Below, piece after piece: positions 46,842 to 56,368 of a stretch of 64,000 nt of DNA; within the stretch, counting starts at the first letter, position 1; each line of letters opens with the position of its first letter. Position numbers and translations under genes: made by a program. Under the pieces are notes generated by a model, which was given only the letters and a program-made list of their open reading frames with translations, was not told where the DNA came from and searched no databases. This stretch comes from Roseovarius sp. Pro17 (GTDB lineage: Bacteria; Pseudomonadota; Alphaproteobacteria; Rhodobacterales; Rhodobacteraceae): the NCBI RefSeq assembly GCF_035599575.1, contig NZ_CP141179.1, positions 1,922,001-1,986,000 on the forward strand, given 5' to 3'.

Positions 46842-48452
46842 TTAGCTTTCGAACCACCAGCGGCTGGCGGCGCGATAGCCGTCCAGCTGCCAGCTGATCG
46901 CGTACTCACCGGTGGTGCCGATATTTTTGCGCTTGCCGTAAACGAAGTTCGGGAAATACGGGATGACCGTCCCCCCGTCATCACGCGCGAGAACCGCCAT
47001 ATCGCGATACATCTCGGCGCGCAGGCCATCGTCCAATTCGGCCTTGGCCTGAAGCAGCAGCTTGTTGAACTCCTCGTTCTGCCAATGCGATTCGTTCCAT
47101 GCCGCGTCGTCTTTGTAGGCAAGGCTGTACATCACGTCCGGCGTCGGGCGCGCACCCCAAGCGACCATGCACCATGGCTTTTTCAGCCAGATATCGGACC
47201 AATAGCCATCATTTGGCTCGCGCGAGACCTGGATGTCGATGCCCGCCGCCTTGGCGTGCTCGGAATAAAGGATGGCGGCATCCACCGCGCCCGTGGCGAT
47301 GGAATCAGCAGAATGAAGCGTGACCGACAGATTCTCCACCCCGGCCTTTTTCAGCAGCGATTTGGCTTGATCGGGGTCGTAGGGCGTCTGCTCCACGTCG
47401 CTTGGCCAATAGGGCATGGCGGGCGAATGGTGAAAATCGTTGCCGATCGTTGCCGCGCCAAAGAGGATCTTTTCCATCATGTCTTCGCGGTCGATCGACA
47501 GCTTCAGAGCCTTTCGCACATTCACATCGGTGAATGGCTCCACGTCGCAGAACATCGGCATTGTGATCGTCTGCGCAGACGGCAGGTTGATCACGTCGAC
47601 ATCGGGATGACGCTCGACCAGCCCCATCGTCTTGTTCTCCAGCCAGCTTGTCGCGTCCGCGTCGCCGGTCACCAGCGCCGTCTGGCGCGCATTGGGATCG
47701 TTGATAAAGATCACTTCAATAGCGTCGAAATAGGCACCCTCACCATGCCAACCGTCATGTCGGCTCAGCGAGGCGCGAATGCCCGGGTCCCAGTTGTCCA
47801 ATTTATAGGGGCCGCAGCCGTCACCGGATTGCCAGTTGGCGGTGCCGTCCTCGTTTCGGGGCAGGATAACGAGGTGGTAGTCCGTCATCAGCCAAGGAAG
47901 GTCGGCATTGCCTGCATCCATCTTGAATACGACGGTCGATTCGTCCGGTGCGACGATCTCGGTCACGCTGGTCAAAAGCGCCTTGGCGGTCGATGTACTT
48001 TCCTCGCCGCGGTGGAAGTTCATCGACGCGACGACATCTTCTGCCGTCACCTTGCCACCCGAGTGGAAAGTCGCCTCGGGGTTCAGCTTGAACGTCCATT
48101 CGGACGCGTCGGGCGTGGCGCTCCATTCGGTCGCGACATCTGCGCCCAGCGTACCGTCGGTGTTGATCTGCGTTAGGAACGCACGGAACGTGTGCGCCAG
48201 CAGGATCTCGGCGTTGGATTCATAGATGCCCGGATCGTGGCTGTCGCCCGAGTTGCCGTCGTGCTGCGCGATGCGGAACGTGCCGCCACGCTTTGGCTCG
48301 GCCTTGGCAGCGGTGCCCCAAAGGCCCGTTGCGGCGCTGGCGGTCACGCCTGCAGCCATTGAGTAATTCATAAAGGATCGACGCGAAACACGCCCATCGC
48401 GGGCGGCGTCGGCTAGACGATCCAGCATCTGCTGGTTTTTCGGATTGGTCAT
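46842..48452 (-). CDS. ABC transporter substrate-binding protein (family 5), Tat-exported
   Basis: 536 residues. The N-terminus has a twin-arginine signal (SRRSFM at residues 23-28) followed by a hydrophobic stretch. The rest is a solute-binding family 5 (peptide/nickel/opine) fold: VATEWSATPDASEWTFKLNPEATFHSGGKVTAEDVVASM and the NDPNARQTALVTGDADA segment. It is strongly similar throughout to the second binding protein at 48771-50381, an internal duplication. The ligand cannot be read from the sequence. Confidence 0.92.
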   Translation of the reverse strand: MTNPKNQQMLDRLADAARDGRVSRRSFMNYSMAAGVTASAATGLWGTAAKAEPKRGGTFRIAQHDGNSGDSHDPGIYESNAEILLAHTFRAFLTQINTDGTLGADVATEWSATPDASEWTFKLNPEATFHSGGKVTAEDVVASMNFHRGEESTSTAKALLTSVTEIVAPDESTVVFKMDAGNADLPWLMTDYHLVILPRNEDGTANWQSGDGCGPYKLDNWDPGIRASLSRHDGWHGEGAYFDAIEVIFINDPNARQTALVTGDADATSWLENKTMGLVERHPDVDVINLPSAQTITMPMFCDVEPFTDVNVRKALKLSIDREDMMEKILFGAATIGNDFHHSPAMPYWPSDVEQTPYDPDQAKSLLKKAGVENLSVTLHSADSIATGAVDAAILYSEHAKAAGIDIQVSREPNDGYWSDIWLKKPWCMVAWGARPTPDVMYSLAYKDDAAWNESHWQNEEFNKLLLQAKAELDDGLRAEMYRDMAVLARDDGGTVIPYFPNFVYGKRKNIGTTGEYAISWQLDGYRAASRWWFES

Positions 48453-48770
48453 TTTAGCTCCCTGAGGGTCGTTTTCATTTATTATTTATTATTGAGCAGC
48501 CGGTAATTTGGCTCCGGCGCTGGGTGATTGTCGGCGCATCGCCGGGGCGTCGTCGGTTAGAAAACGACGCATCTATAGCAAAACACGAAAGATGGATTGC
48601 ATCCACCCCTTTAGTTGAAGGTAATGATATTTATAGATATTTTACCCTCATGAAAGAATTTTGCATGCGGCGGGCGACTCGGGCAAAAACCGTTGCGGAT
48701 TTAACGGCACGTTTTCGATGTCAGAATGGCGGTCCAGCGCATCAGAACGCTGGACCGCCTGATCGAACCC
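48453..48770. other. Non-coding stretch between the two binding-protein genes
   Basis: 318 bases without a convincing gene. It holds the promoter region of the 46842-48452 gene, AT-rich around 48478-48495 (TTATTATTTATTATTGAG), and the stem-loop at 48728-48759. Short frames seen here lack family support or ribosome sites. Confidence 0.6.
48728..48759 (-). terminator. Stem-loop after the second binding-protein gene
   Basis: GGCGGTCCAGCG (48728-48739) pairs perfectly with CGCTGGACCGCC (48748-48759), an eight-base loop. It lies 11 bases past the stop of the upstream binding-protein gene on the minus strand. Without a T-tract it may stop part of the transcription or protect the mRNA from decay. 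Confidence 0.55.
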
Positions 48771-50381
48771 TTAGCTTGCGAACCACCAGCGGCTGGGGCC
48801 GCGTGCGCCGTCAAGTTCCCAGCTGGCGGCTAGTTTTTCGCCGGTCATGACCTTGTCGGTCGTCGCATAGACAAAGTTGTTAAAGAACGGGATGATCGTG
48901 CCACCGTCATCCTTTGCCAAGATCGCCATCTCGCTATACATCTGCGAACGGCGTTCATCGTCCAGCTCTGACTTGGCCTGATTGAGCAGCTTGTTGAATT
49001 CCTCATTCTGCCAGTGCGACTCGTTCCACGCCGCGTCGGACGCATAGGCGAGGCTGTACATGACATCGGGCGTAGGACGCGCGCCCCAGCTGACGGCACA
49101 GAACGGCTTTTTCAACCAGACGTCCGAATAATAGCCGTCATTCGCCTCGCGCACGACGTTCACCTTGATGCCGGCTTTCTTGGCCTGCTCCGCGTAGAGG
49201 ACGCACATGTCCACGGCACCCGAGAACACCGAGTCCGCGGTGTGGATGCTTACTTCGATGTTTTCAGCACCTGCAGTCTTTAGCAGTGATTTGGCCTGAT
49301 CGGGATCGTATTCCCGCTGCTCAATCCCTTCGGGGTAATAAGGCATCGCCGGGCTGTGATGAAAATCGTTGCCTTTCGTCGCCTCGCCAAAGGCGATCTT
49401 TTGGATGACCTCGTCGCGATCCATGCACAGCTTTAGCGCGTTGCGCACGTTCACGTCCTTGAACGGCTCGGCGTCGCAAAACATTGGCATGGTAATCGCT
49501 GCTGCCGAGGGCACGCTGAGGATCTTGACCGACTTGTCACGCTCGAGCAGGGCCTTGGTCTTGAGATCGACCAGCGAAATGGCATCGACGGCGCCCGTCA
49601 CCAGCGCGGTCTGGCGCGCGTTTGGATCGTTCAGCACCAGCATTTCCAGCTTGTCGAACCAGGCGCCGTCCAGATGCCAACCTTCGTGGCGCGACAGGTA
49701 AAACTGAACGCCCCATTCGGCACTGTCGATCTTGTAAGGACCCGAGCCGTCGCCGGATTTCCAGTCAATGCTACCCTCGCCATCGCTGGGGCAGATGGCA
49801 AAATGGTAGTCGGTCATCAGCCACGGCACGTCGGCATTGCCGCCGTTCAGGGAAATGACGACGGTATGATCGCCGTCTGCAGTGATGTCGTCGACCGACG
49901 AAAGCAGAGCCTTGGCAGCAGATGTCGATTTCTCGCCGCGGTGGAAGTTCAGCGAATTGACGACATCCTCGGACGTCACCGGCTTGCCGCTGTGAAAACT
50001 GGCGTCGGGTGTAATCTGGAACGTCCAGACCGATGCATCGTCATTAGGCTCCCACCCGGTGGCCAGATCGTTGCCCAGCGTGCCGTCGGAATTGATCATC
50101 GTCAGATAGCTGCGATATTGATGCGCCAGATAGATCTGCTGGCGGCTGACATATGTACCCGGATCGTGGTTGTCCGACGAGTTGCCGTCATGGATGCCAA
50201 AGCGGAACGTGCCGCCCTTTTGCGGGGCCGCATTCGCCTTGGACGTCCAGAGGCCGGTCGCCGTGGTGGCGCCGACGCCTGCGGCCATTGAGTAATTCAT
50301 GAAAGAGCGGCGCGAGATGCTACCGCTTTTGGCGGCAACGCCAAGGCGGGTCATCATTTCGGTGTCATTCGTGTTGGTCAT
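48771..50381 (-). CDS. Second Tat-exported substrate-binding protein, paralogue of the first
   Basis: 536 residues, the same length as the protein of 46842-48452 and similar throughout (shared SRRSFMNYSMAAGV, YSLAYASDAAWNESHWQNEEFNKLL and C-terminal SRWWFAS/FES). Twin-arginine signal, then the family 5 solute-binding fold. Two copies beside one set of permeases suggests two related ligands or different affinities. Upstream promoter region carries an 11-bp inverted repeat. Confidence 0.92.
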   Translation of the reverse strand: MTNTNDTEMMTRLGVAAKSGSISRRSFMNYSMAAGVGATTATGLWTSKANAAPQKGGTFRFGIHDGNSSDNHDPGTYVSRQQIYLAHQYRSYLTMINSDGTLGNDLATGWEPNDDASVWTFQITPDASFHSGKPVTSEDVVNSLNFHRGEKSTSAAKALLSSVDDITADGDHTVVISLNGGNADVPWLMTDYHFAICPSDGEGSIDWKSGDGSGPYKIDSAEWGVQFYLSRHEGWHLDGAWFDKLEMLVLNDPNARQTALVTGAVDAISLVDLKTKALLERDKSVKILSVPSAAAITMPMFCDAEPFKDVNVRNALKLCMDRDEVIQKIAFGEATKGNDFHHSPAMPYYPEGIEQREYDPDQAKSLLKTAGAENIEVSIHTADSVFSGAVDMCVLYAEQAKKAGIKVNVVREANDGYYSDVWLKKPFCAVSWGARPTPDVMYSLAYASDAAWNESHWQNEEFNKLLNQAKSELDDERRSQMYSEMAILAKDDGGTIIPFFNNFVYATTDKVMTGEKLAASWELDGARGPSRWWFAS

Positions 50382-50738
50382 AAGAAGACCTCCCGTGATT
50401 TTTCAGTGGGCAGTTGGGATGCAATCAAGCGCCGAAGTGGGCGCACTCTGTCCCTGCTGGCCGGTACGCGCGCAGTGCGACGCAAGGGCTGGCGGGATCG
50501 TCTGCAATGGAATTGCTTGATTGCAACATGCGCAGATCAAAACACGGATCGCGCTATGCCGCCAGAGCGAATCCAAAAAATCCTTTGTTTTTAAGGGTTG
50601 ACGCAGGTGGACTGCGCTCTAGCGCCCCAAAACTTGCACCCATTGGCCGCAAATTACGTCACGTCAGCCGAACCTCGGATGCCAGCCAATATCACAAAAC
50701 AGACCTTTCCGACTCGTCCCTCGCGGATTTTCAGGCTG
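50382..50738. other. Non-coding promoter region upstream of the second binding protein
   Basis: 357 bases between the binding-protein start and the rarA stop. It contains an 11-base inverted repeat, TGCAATCAAGC at 50420-50430 and GCTTGATTGCA at 50515-50525, 84 bases between arms, which may be a pair of regulator half-sites. No gene seen. Confidence 0.55.
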
Positions 50739-52052
50739 CTATCCGCGCTTCATCCGCAGCTTGGCAAAGTAGTCGAGGCGCTTTTTCAGCTCGCGTTCGA
50801 ATCCGCGTTCGACTGGCTGATAGAGGACAGGGCGCTTCATGGTTTCGGGGAAATAGTTTTGCCCGGAAAACCCGTCCTCTGCGTCGTGGTCATAGGCATA
50901 GCCTGCGCCATAACCCTCATCCTTCATCAGCTTGGTTGGTGCGTTCAGGATATGTTTTGGCGGCGGCTCGGACCCGGTCTTTTTGGCTTCGCGCATGGCG
51001 GCCTTGAAGGCGGTGTAGCCTGCGTTCGATTTCGGCGCGAGCGCGAGGTAAGTCACCGCCTGTCCCAGCGCCAATTCACCCTCAGGGGAGCCGAGCCGTT
51101 CGTATGTCTCCCACGCGTCCAGGCAGACGCGGTGTGCGTGCGTGTCGGCCAGCCCGATATCCTCGACCGCCATACGCGTGATGCGCCGGGCCAGATAGCG
51201 CGGATCCTCGCCCCCGGTCAGCATCCGCGCCAGCCAGTAAAGCGCGGCGTCGGGGTCAGAGCCGCGCACCGATTTGTGGAGGGCAGAAATCAGGTTGAAA
51301 TGCTCGTCCCCCGACTTGTCGTATTTCGCAGCGCGGCGCATCAGGCGGCTGGCGAGGCCTTCTGTCCCCAGCTTACCCTCCACCTTCCATGCCGCGATCT
51401 GTTCGATCAGGTTCAGCAGGGCGCGCCCGTCGCCATCTGCCATCTCCAGCAACGCCTCACGCGCAGGGCCGTCCAGCGGCAGGGCGCGGTCCATCTCACG
51501 CTCGGCCCGCTGGGCAAGGCGTTCGAGGTCCGACAGGGCCAGCCGCGTCAGCACCAACACTTGGCTGCGGCTGAGCAGGGCCGAGTTCAGCTCAAAACTG
51601 GGGTTTTCGGTGGTGGCCCCGACCAGCAGGATCGTGCCGTCCTCCATAAAGGGCAGAAACCCGTCCTGCTGCGCCTTGTTAAAGCGGTGGATTTCGTCGA
51701 CGAACAGCAGTGTCCCCTGCCCGTTCTGGCGGCGATGGCGCGCCTCTTGAAACACCTTTTTCAGATCGGCCACGCCCGAGAAAATTGCGCTGATCTGGAT
51801 AAAGTGCAGGTCCGTCTCATCTGCCAACAGGCGCGCGATCGTCGTCTTGCCCACGCCGGGCGGGCCCCAGAAAATCAGGCTACCGAGGCTGCCCGCCGCC
51901 AACATGACGCCGAGGGGCGCTTCAGGCCCCAGAACCTGTTCCTGCCCGATCACCTCGCCCAATGTCTTGGGACGCAGACGGTCAGCCAGCGGGCGATGGC
52001 CTTGGGCCTGCCCTTCGGGTGCAGGATCGCCGGTATCGAACAGATCCGCCAT
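50739..52052 (-). CDS. rarA: Replication-associated recombination protein RarA (MgsA)
   Basis: A 437-residue AAA+ ATPase. Clamp-loader-like features: RPKTLGEVIGQEQVLGPEAPL, Walker A GPPGVGKTT, Walker B LFVDEIHRFNKAQQD, sensor 1 GATTENPSFELNSALLSR, then the MgsA C-terminal tetramerisation domain (ALYWLARMLTGGEDPRYLARRI). It acts at stalled replication forks. Two bases lie between the htrA stop and its start. Confidence 0.96.
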   Translation of the reverse strand: MADLFDTGDPAPEGQAQGHRPLADRLRPKTLGEVIGQEQVLGPEAPLGVMLAAGSLGSLIFWGPPGVGKTTIARLLADETDLHFIQISAIFSGVADLKKVFQEARHRRQNGQGTLLFVDEIHRFNKAQQDGFLPFMEDGTILLVGATTENPSFELNSALLSRSQVLVLTRLALSDLERLAQRAEREMDRALPLDGPAREALLEMADGDGRALLNLIEQIAAWKVEGKLGTEGLASRLMRRAAKYDKSGDEHFNLISALHKSVRGSDPDAALYWLARMLTGGEDPRYLARRITRMAVEDIGLADTHAHRVCLDAWETYERLGSPEGELALGQAVTYLALAPKSNAGYTAFKAAMREAKKTGSEPPPKHILNAPTKLMKDEGYGAGYAYDHDAEDGFSGQNYFPETMKRPVLYQPVERGFERELKKRLDYFAKLRMKRG

Positions 52053-52054
52053 GA

Positions 52055-53434
52055 CTATAGCCTGAACCGCATGGTAAATCGCCTCTGGCCACGTTGAACG
52101 TCCAGTGCCAGACGCCGCGTCGCTGCCTCCAGCGCGGCACTGGCGCTGGTGCTGTCGGTCACGGCGGCACCGTTGATGCCGAGCAGGATATCACCCGCCC
52201 GCAGCCCGGCGCGTGCGCCGATATCGCCCGGATCCTCGACCAGCACACCACTGACGGTCAGGGGCAGGTCATATTCGGCAATCACGGCGGGATTGATCGT
52301 GCTCAGCGTTACGCCCGGCACGGCGGCGCGCGCGCCGGTCGTAAGGGTGGCACGCGGTGGCTGGTCCGGGGCGCGCTGCATCGCCACGGCCACATCGCGC
52401 GTCTCGCCATCCTTGACCACGCTCACTGCCACATCCGTACCAAGACCTGCGACGCTCATGCGGTAAATCATCTCGGCGGGGCCGTTCACCTCCTGCCCGT
52501 CCACGGCCAGGATAACATCGCCGGGTTCAAACCCCGCCGCACCAAAGGGGCTGGCCGGATGCATATCCGACAGGATGACGCCCCCCCCGCGCATCAGGCC
52601 CAGCCCTTCGGCCATGTCGTAGGTCACCGGCTGACCGCTGACGCCCGCCCAAGGGCGCTGAAACCGCGTTTCGCCCGCGCGGGCCTGTTTGACGAACTGG
52701 TCCACCAGCGTGGCCGGAATGGCAAAGCCGATACCGTTCGAGCCGCCCGAGCGGCTGAGAATCGACGTATTGATTCCGATCAGGCGACCGGCCGTGTCGA
52801 CCAGCGCGCCACCCGAATTACCGGGATTGATGGGCGCATCGGTCTGAATGAAATAGCCGCGCGTGTTGCCAGTTGCGGTGCCCGACCGCGCAAGGCCCGA
52901 AACAATACCGCTGCTGACGGTCTGACCCACGCCGAACGGGTTTCCAACGGCCAGCACCAATTCACCCACTTCGACGCTGTCGGAAACGCGCAGGTCTAGC
53001 GCGGGCAGGTTTTCGGCATCCTGCAATTGAAGGATCGCCAGATCGCTTTCCTCGTCGGCCAGCAGCACGCTGGCGTCATATTCACGCCGATCATTCAGAA
53101 CGACGCGGATGTCGGTGGCCTGCCCGACGACGTGATAGTTCGAAACGACAATGCCGTCGCCACCAAGGATCACACCGGATCCCAGCGAGTTCTCGACGCG
53201 CGGGCGCTGTGCGCCGAAATTCTGAAACAGCTGACCAAAGAACGGATCGTCCGCGAACGGGCTGGCCCGCCCCTCGATCACGCGGCGGGCGTAGATATTG
53301 ACGACGGCAGGCGTCACCGCCTTAACCACCGGCACAAAGCCCATCTGGATTTCGGACTGCGCCTGCGGCACCTGCATATCAGCCCAAGCAGGCGTACTAA
53401 ATGCGATCAGGGTAATGGCAAAGGGTTTGAGCAT
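52055..53434 (-). CDS. HtrA/DegP-type periplasmic serine protease with two PDZ domains
   Basis: 459 residues with a signal peptide (MLKPFAITLIAFSTPAWA). Trypsin-like domain: His in VVSNYHVVGQA, Asp in ESDLAILQLQ and Ser in INPGNSGGALVDT, the complete triad. PDZ1 (about 260-350, GVILSDMHPASPFGAAG) and PDZ2 (about 380-440, GVLVEDPGDIGARAGLRAGDILL) follow. Degrades or refolds misfolded envelope proteins. Operon with rarA. Confidence 0.94.
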   Translation of the reverse strand: MLKPFAITLIAFSTPAWADMQVPQAQSEIQMGFVPVVKAVTPAVVNIYARRVIEGRASPFADDPFFGQLFQNFGAQRPRVENSLGSGVILGGDGIVVSNYHVVGQATDIRVVLNDRREYDASVLLADEESDLAILQLQDAENLPALDLRVSDSVEVGELVLAVGNPFGVGQTVSSGIVSGLARSGTATGNTRGYFIQTDAPINPGNSGGALVDTAGRLIGINTSILSRSGGSNGIGFAIPATLVDQFVKQARAGETRFQRPWAGVSGQPVTYDMAEGLGLMRGGGVILSDMHPASPFGAAGFEPGDVILAVDGQEVNGPAEMIYRMSVAGLGTDVAVSVVKDGETRDVAVAMQRAPDQPPRATLTTGARAAVPGVTLSTINPAVIAEYDLPLTVSGVLVEDPGDIGARAGLRAGDILLGINGAAVTDSTSASAALEAATRRLALDVQRGQRRFTMRFRL

Positions 53435-53507
53435 CGCGCATCTCCGTCATCCGTGCCTTTGCGATATGCGCGCCCCGGCACCTGATTGCAAGTTTGCACA
53501 GCAGACG

Positions 53508-53535
53508 CAAAAACCCCCGCCGTTTCCAGCGGGGG
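53508..53535 (-). terminator. Terminator of the alpha operon after rplQ
   Basis: On the minus strand CCCCCGC (53529-53535) pairs with GCGGGGG (53514-53520), followed by TTTTTG at 53508-53513. It lies 30 bases downstream of the rplQ stop. Confidence 0.8.
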
Positions 53536-53564
53536 CTTCGCACATCTGCCCTTGCGGGCGAAAT

Positions 53565-53990
53565 TCAATCGTCGTCGACATCCGCCAGTTCGGCAGCGAC
53601 GCGTGCCTTGTCGGCCTTGCCCTTGGCAGCCGGATCACGATCTACGAATTCGATGATCGCCATCGGGGCCATGTCGCCATAGCGAAAGCCAGCCTTCAGG
53701 ACGCGGACATATCCGCCCTGACGATCCTTATAGCGAGGGCCCAAAACGTCGAACAGTTTCGCGACATACTGGTCCTGCTTTAGCTGGCTGGCAGCCTGGC
53801 GGCGGGCGTGAAGATCGCCGCGCTTGCCCAGCGTGATCATCTTTTCGATGATGCTGCGCAGTTCCTTGGCCTTGGGCAGTGTCGTCTTGATTTGCTCATG
53901 TTCGATGAGCGAGCCGGCCATGTTCGCCCACAGCGCCTTGCGGTGCTCATGGGTGCGGTTCAGGCGGCGGTAACCTCTTGCGTGACGCAT
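53565..53990 (-). CDS. rplQ: 50S ribosomal protein L17
   Basis: 141 residues, start [45 protein letters not shown], fully typical. The C-terminal tail is acidic and slightly longer than in E. coli, as in other alphaproteobacteria. Last gene of the spc-alpha cluster, separated from rpoA by a repeat element (54111-54228) and ended by the terminator at 53514-53535. Confidence 0.98.
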   Translation of the reverse strand: MRHARGYRRLNRTHEHRKALWANMAGSLIEHEQIKTTLPKAKELRSIIEKMITLGKRGDLHARRQAASQLKQDQYVAKLFDVLGPRYKDRQGGYVRVLKAGFRYGDMAPMAIIEFVDRDPAAKGKADKARVAAELADVDDD

Positions 53991-54110
53991 TTTCTATCTC
54001 CTAAACTTATTTTGCTTTGTCCGGCGGCGTGATGCGTGTCAGGCCACTCTCCTTGGGGTTTGATAACCCGGGTATTTGCAGGCCGGGCGATGTGGCCCGA
54101 CCTGCGAATT

Positions 54111-54228
54111 CTTAAAGCGTTTCGTGAAAAACCTGATCTTCAGATTTTCGCGAAATGCGGCGCAACGAACCTATGTCGCGCTGCGCTTCGAAGTATTCCA
54201 AGCTTGGAATACTTCGAAACACTTTTAA
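54111..54228. repeat. Double-hairpin interspersed repeat, copy B
   Basis: Same architecture as copy A and same orientation: outer TTAAAGCGTTTCG and CGAAACACTTTTAA ends; first hairpin with arms GCGTTTCGTGAAAA at 54117-54130 and TTTTCGCGAAATGC at 54145-54158 around ACCTGATCTTCAGA; linker GCAACGAACCTATGTCGCGC, which corresponds to the copy A linker. The second hairpin is a 32-base perfect palindrome at 54187-54218. The element reaches into the rpoA stop codon and sits between rpoA and rplQ. Confidence 0.8.
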
Positions 54229-55241
54229 AAGGCGTCTTCGAACTTCTTCGCAAGATCCTCGATATTGTCTGGTGGCCAGTCCTCGACGTCCATGCCCAGA
54301 TGCAGCCCCATGCCCGACAGCACTTCCTTGATCTCGTTCAAGGACTTGCGGCCGAAGTTCGGTGTGCGCAGCATTTCTGCTTCGGTCTTTTGGATCAGAT
54401 CGCCAATATAAACGATATTGTCGTTCTTGAGGCAATTGGCCGAACGCACCGACAGTTCCAGCTCGTCCACTTTCTTGAGCAGGAGCGGGTTGAACTCCAG
54501 CCCGTCCTCATCGTCCTGACGACCCGCGCTTTCGGGCTCTTCAAAGTTGACGAAGATGCTCAGCTGGTCTTGCAGAATACGCGCGGCATAGGCCACGGCG
54601 TCGTCGGGCGTGATCGAGCCGTCGGTTTCGATCTTCATCGTCAGCTTGTCATAGTCCAGCACCTGGCCCTCGCGGGTGGGCTGCACGTCATAGCTGACGC
54701 GACGGACGGGGCTGTAGATCGCATCGACGGGGATCATGCCGATGGGTGCATCCTCGGGCTTGTTCTTGTCGGCAGCGACGTAGCCTTTGCCGGTACCGAC
54801 GGTCAGCTCCATAAAGAGGTCCGCACCTTCGTCGAGATGGCAGATCACGTGATCGCGGTTCAGAATCTCGATCCCGGAGCTGTCCGAGATATCGCCAGCA
54901 GTGACGACGCCCGGACCCTTGGCGCTAATCGACAGACGCTTGGGGCCTTCGACCTCCATGCGGACGGCGACGCCTTTGAGGTTCAGGATGATGTCGGTCA
55001 CGTCCTCGCGCACACCGGCGACGGACGAAAATTCGTGCAGCACGTTGTCGATCTGAACAGCGGTGATGGCCGCGCCTTGCAGCGACGACATCAGGACGCG
55101 GCGCAGCGCGTTGCCCAGCGTCAGGCCAAAACCGCGCTCCAGCGGTTCGGCGACGACGGTTGCCTGACGCAACGGGTCATTGCCCGGCTTGACGTCCAGC
55201 TGTGTCGGCTTGATCAGTTCAGCCCAATTTTTGTGGATCAT
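54225..55241 (-). CDS. rpoA: DNA-directed RNA polymerase alpha subunit
   Basis: 338 residues from the ATG at 55241 (GGAGGGA upstream), starting [18 protein letters not shown]; the longer upstream frame is not homologous. N-terminal assembly domain ([21 protein letters not shown]) and C-terminal domain with [26 protein letters not shown], the UP-element and activator contact region. Its TAA lies in the terminal bases of a repeat. Part of the alpha operon between rpsK and rplQ. Confidence 0.99.
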   Translation of the reverse strand: MIHKNWAELIKPTQLDVKPGNDPLRQATVVAEPLERGFGLTLGNALRRVLMSSLQGAAITAVQIDNVLHEFSSVAGVREDVTDIILNLKGVAVRMEVEGPKRLSISAKGPGVVTAGDISDSSGIEILNRDHVICHLDEGADLFMELTVGTGKGYVAADKNKPEDAPIGMIPVDAIYSPVRRVSYDVQPTREGQVLDYDKLTMKIETDGSITPDDAVAYAARILQDQLSIFVNFEEPESAGRQDDEDGLEFNPLLLKKVDELELSVRSANCLKNDNIVYIGDLIQKTEAEMLRTPNFGRKSLNEIKEVLSGMGLHLGMDVEDWPPDNIEDLAKKFEDAF

Positions 55242-55354
55242 GTGTCCCTCCATACCAGTCCTGCCCGCATGTCCGACGGCCAGAACGCCCGAGGTTTCAA
55301 AATAACGTAAGTGGGGCTGCGCGGACATGCGCAGCCCCACTTGAAAAAGCGGTA

Positions 55355-55744
55355 TTAGACGCGGCGACGCTTGGGAGGGCGGCAGCCATTATGCGCCATC
55401 GGCGTCACGTCGCGGATGGACGTGATGTTGAGGCCGACAGCAGCCAGAGCGCGCAGCGCGCTCTCGCGGCCCGAACCGGGGCCCTGCACTTCGACTTCGA
55501 GCGTGCGCATTCCGTGTTCCTGCGCCTTTTTGCCTGCGTCCTCTGCAGCCAGCTGGGCGGCGTAGGGCGTCGACTTGCGTGAGCCCTTAAAGCCGCAGCT
55601 GCCGGCCGAGGACCATGCAATCGCGTTGCCCTGAACATCCGAGATCAGGATTTTGGTGTTGTTGAAGGAAGAGTTCACATGCGCAACGCCAGTGGCGATG
55701 TTTTTGGAAACCTTCTTCTTCGTGCGGCGGGTATCGCGTGCCAT
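55355..55744 (-). CDS. rpsK: 30S ribosomal protein S11
   Basis: 129 residues, start [36 protein letters not shown]; central [14 protein letters not shown] and C-terminal [11 protein letters not shown] are diagnostic. It is 15 bases downstream of rpsM and 113 upstream of rpoA on the same strand. Confidence 0.99.
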   Translation of the reverse strand: MARDTRRTKKKVSKNIATGVAHVNSSFNNTKILISDVQGNAIAWSSAGSCGFKGSRKSTPYAAQLAAEDAGKKAQEHGMRTLEVEVQGPGSGRESALRALAAVGLNITSIRDVTPMAHNGCRPPKRRRV

Positions 55745-55759
55745 ATCTGCTGCCCTCCC

Positions 55760-56134
55760 TTATTTCTTCTTGCCGGCAATGGCCCGAGCGGGGCCTTTGC
55801 GGGTACGGGCGTTGGTATGGGTGCGCTGACCGCGAACCGGCAGGCCCCGGCGGTGGCGCAGACCACGATAGCAACCAAGGTCCATCAGACGCTTGATGTT
55901 CATCTGCGTCTCGCGGCGCAGATCACCCTCGACGGACAGGTTCGCGTCGATATACTCGCGCAGCGCAACCGTTTCGGTATCGCTCAGCTCGTTGACACGG
56001 CGCGTCTGGTCGATGCCGACCGCTTCGCAGATGGTTTTGGCCGTCGAATGGCCGATACCGGTGACATAGGTGAGGGCAATGGGAACCCGTTTATGCGTCG
56101 GGATGTTGACGCCGGCGATACGTGCCACGTGCAT
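55760..56134 (-). CDS. rpsM: 30S ribosomal protein S13
   Basis: 124 residues from the ATG at 56134 (AAAAGGA just upstream), starting [51 protein letters not shown] is diagnostic. The open frame continues upstream of this start, but those residues are not S13 sequence. First gene of the alpha operon, 234 bases from adk. Confidence 0.98.
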   Translation of the reverse strand: MHVARIAGVNIPTHKRVPIALTYVTGIGHSTAKTICEAVGIDQTRRVNELSDTETVALREYIDANLSVEGDLRRETQMNIKRLMDLGCYRGLRHRRGLPVRGQRTHTNARTRKGPARAIAGKKK

Positions 56135-56368
56135 ATTCCTTTTCGTTGCGGGTCCGTAATGCCAGACCCTTTTTTCACAACGCAGGCCCGAGGCGCATGG
56201 CATCGGGCCGCAGCTGAATTCAGGTAATCGATTCGGTATGGAGCTAGCCCCATATGAATCAGCGTCCCTTGCGGGATGCTGCTGGTTAGGGGGAATTGCC
56301 TTGGCCGTCAAGGGCGGCGCGACAAACTTCTGCGCCCGGCCCTTTTCCGCCGCTCCACTGTGCCGTGA

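Noticed and set aside
46830..48176. 448-codon plus-strand frame antisense to a binding-protein gene
   Set aside because: Shadow of the conserved solute-binding protein on the minus strand.
50598..52097. 499-codon plus-strand frame antisense to rarA
   Set aside because: Shadow; rarA motifs are complete on the minus strand.
54036..55310. 424-codon plus-strand frame antisense to rpoA
   Set aside because: Shadow of rpoA; no ribosome site or family.
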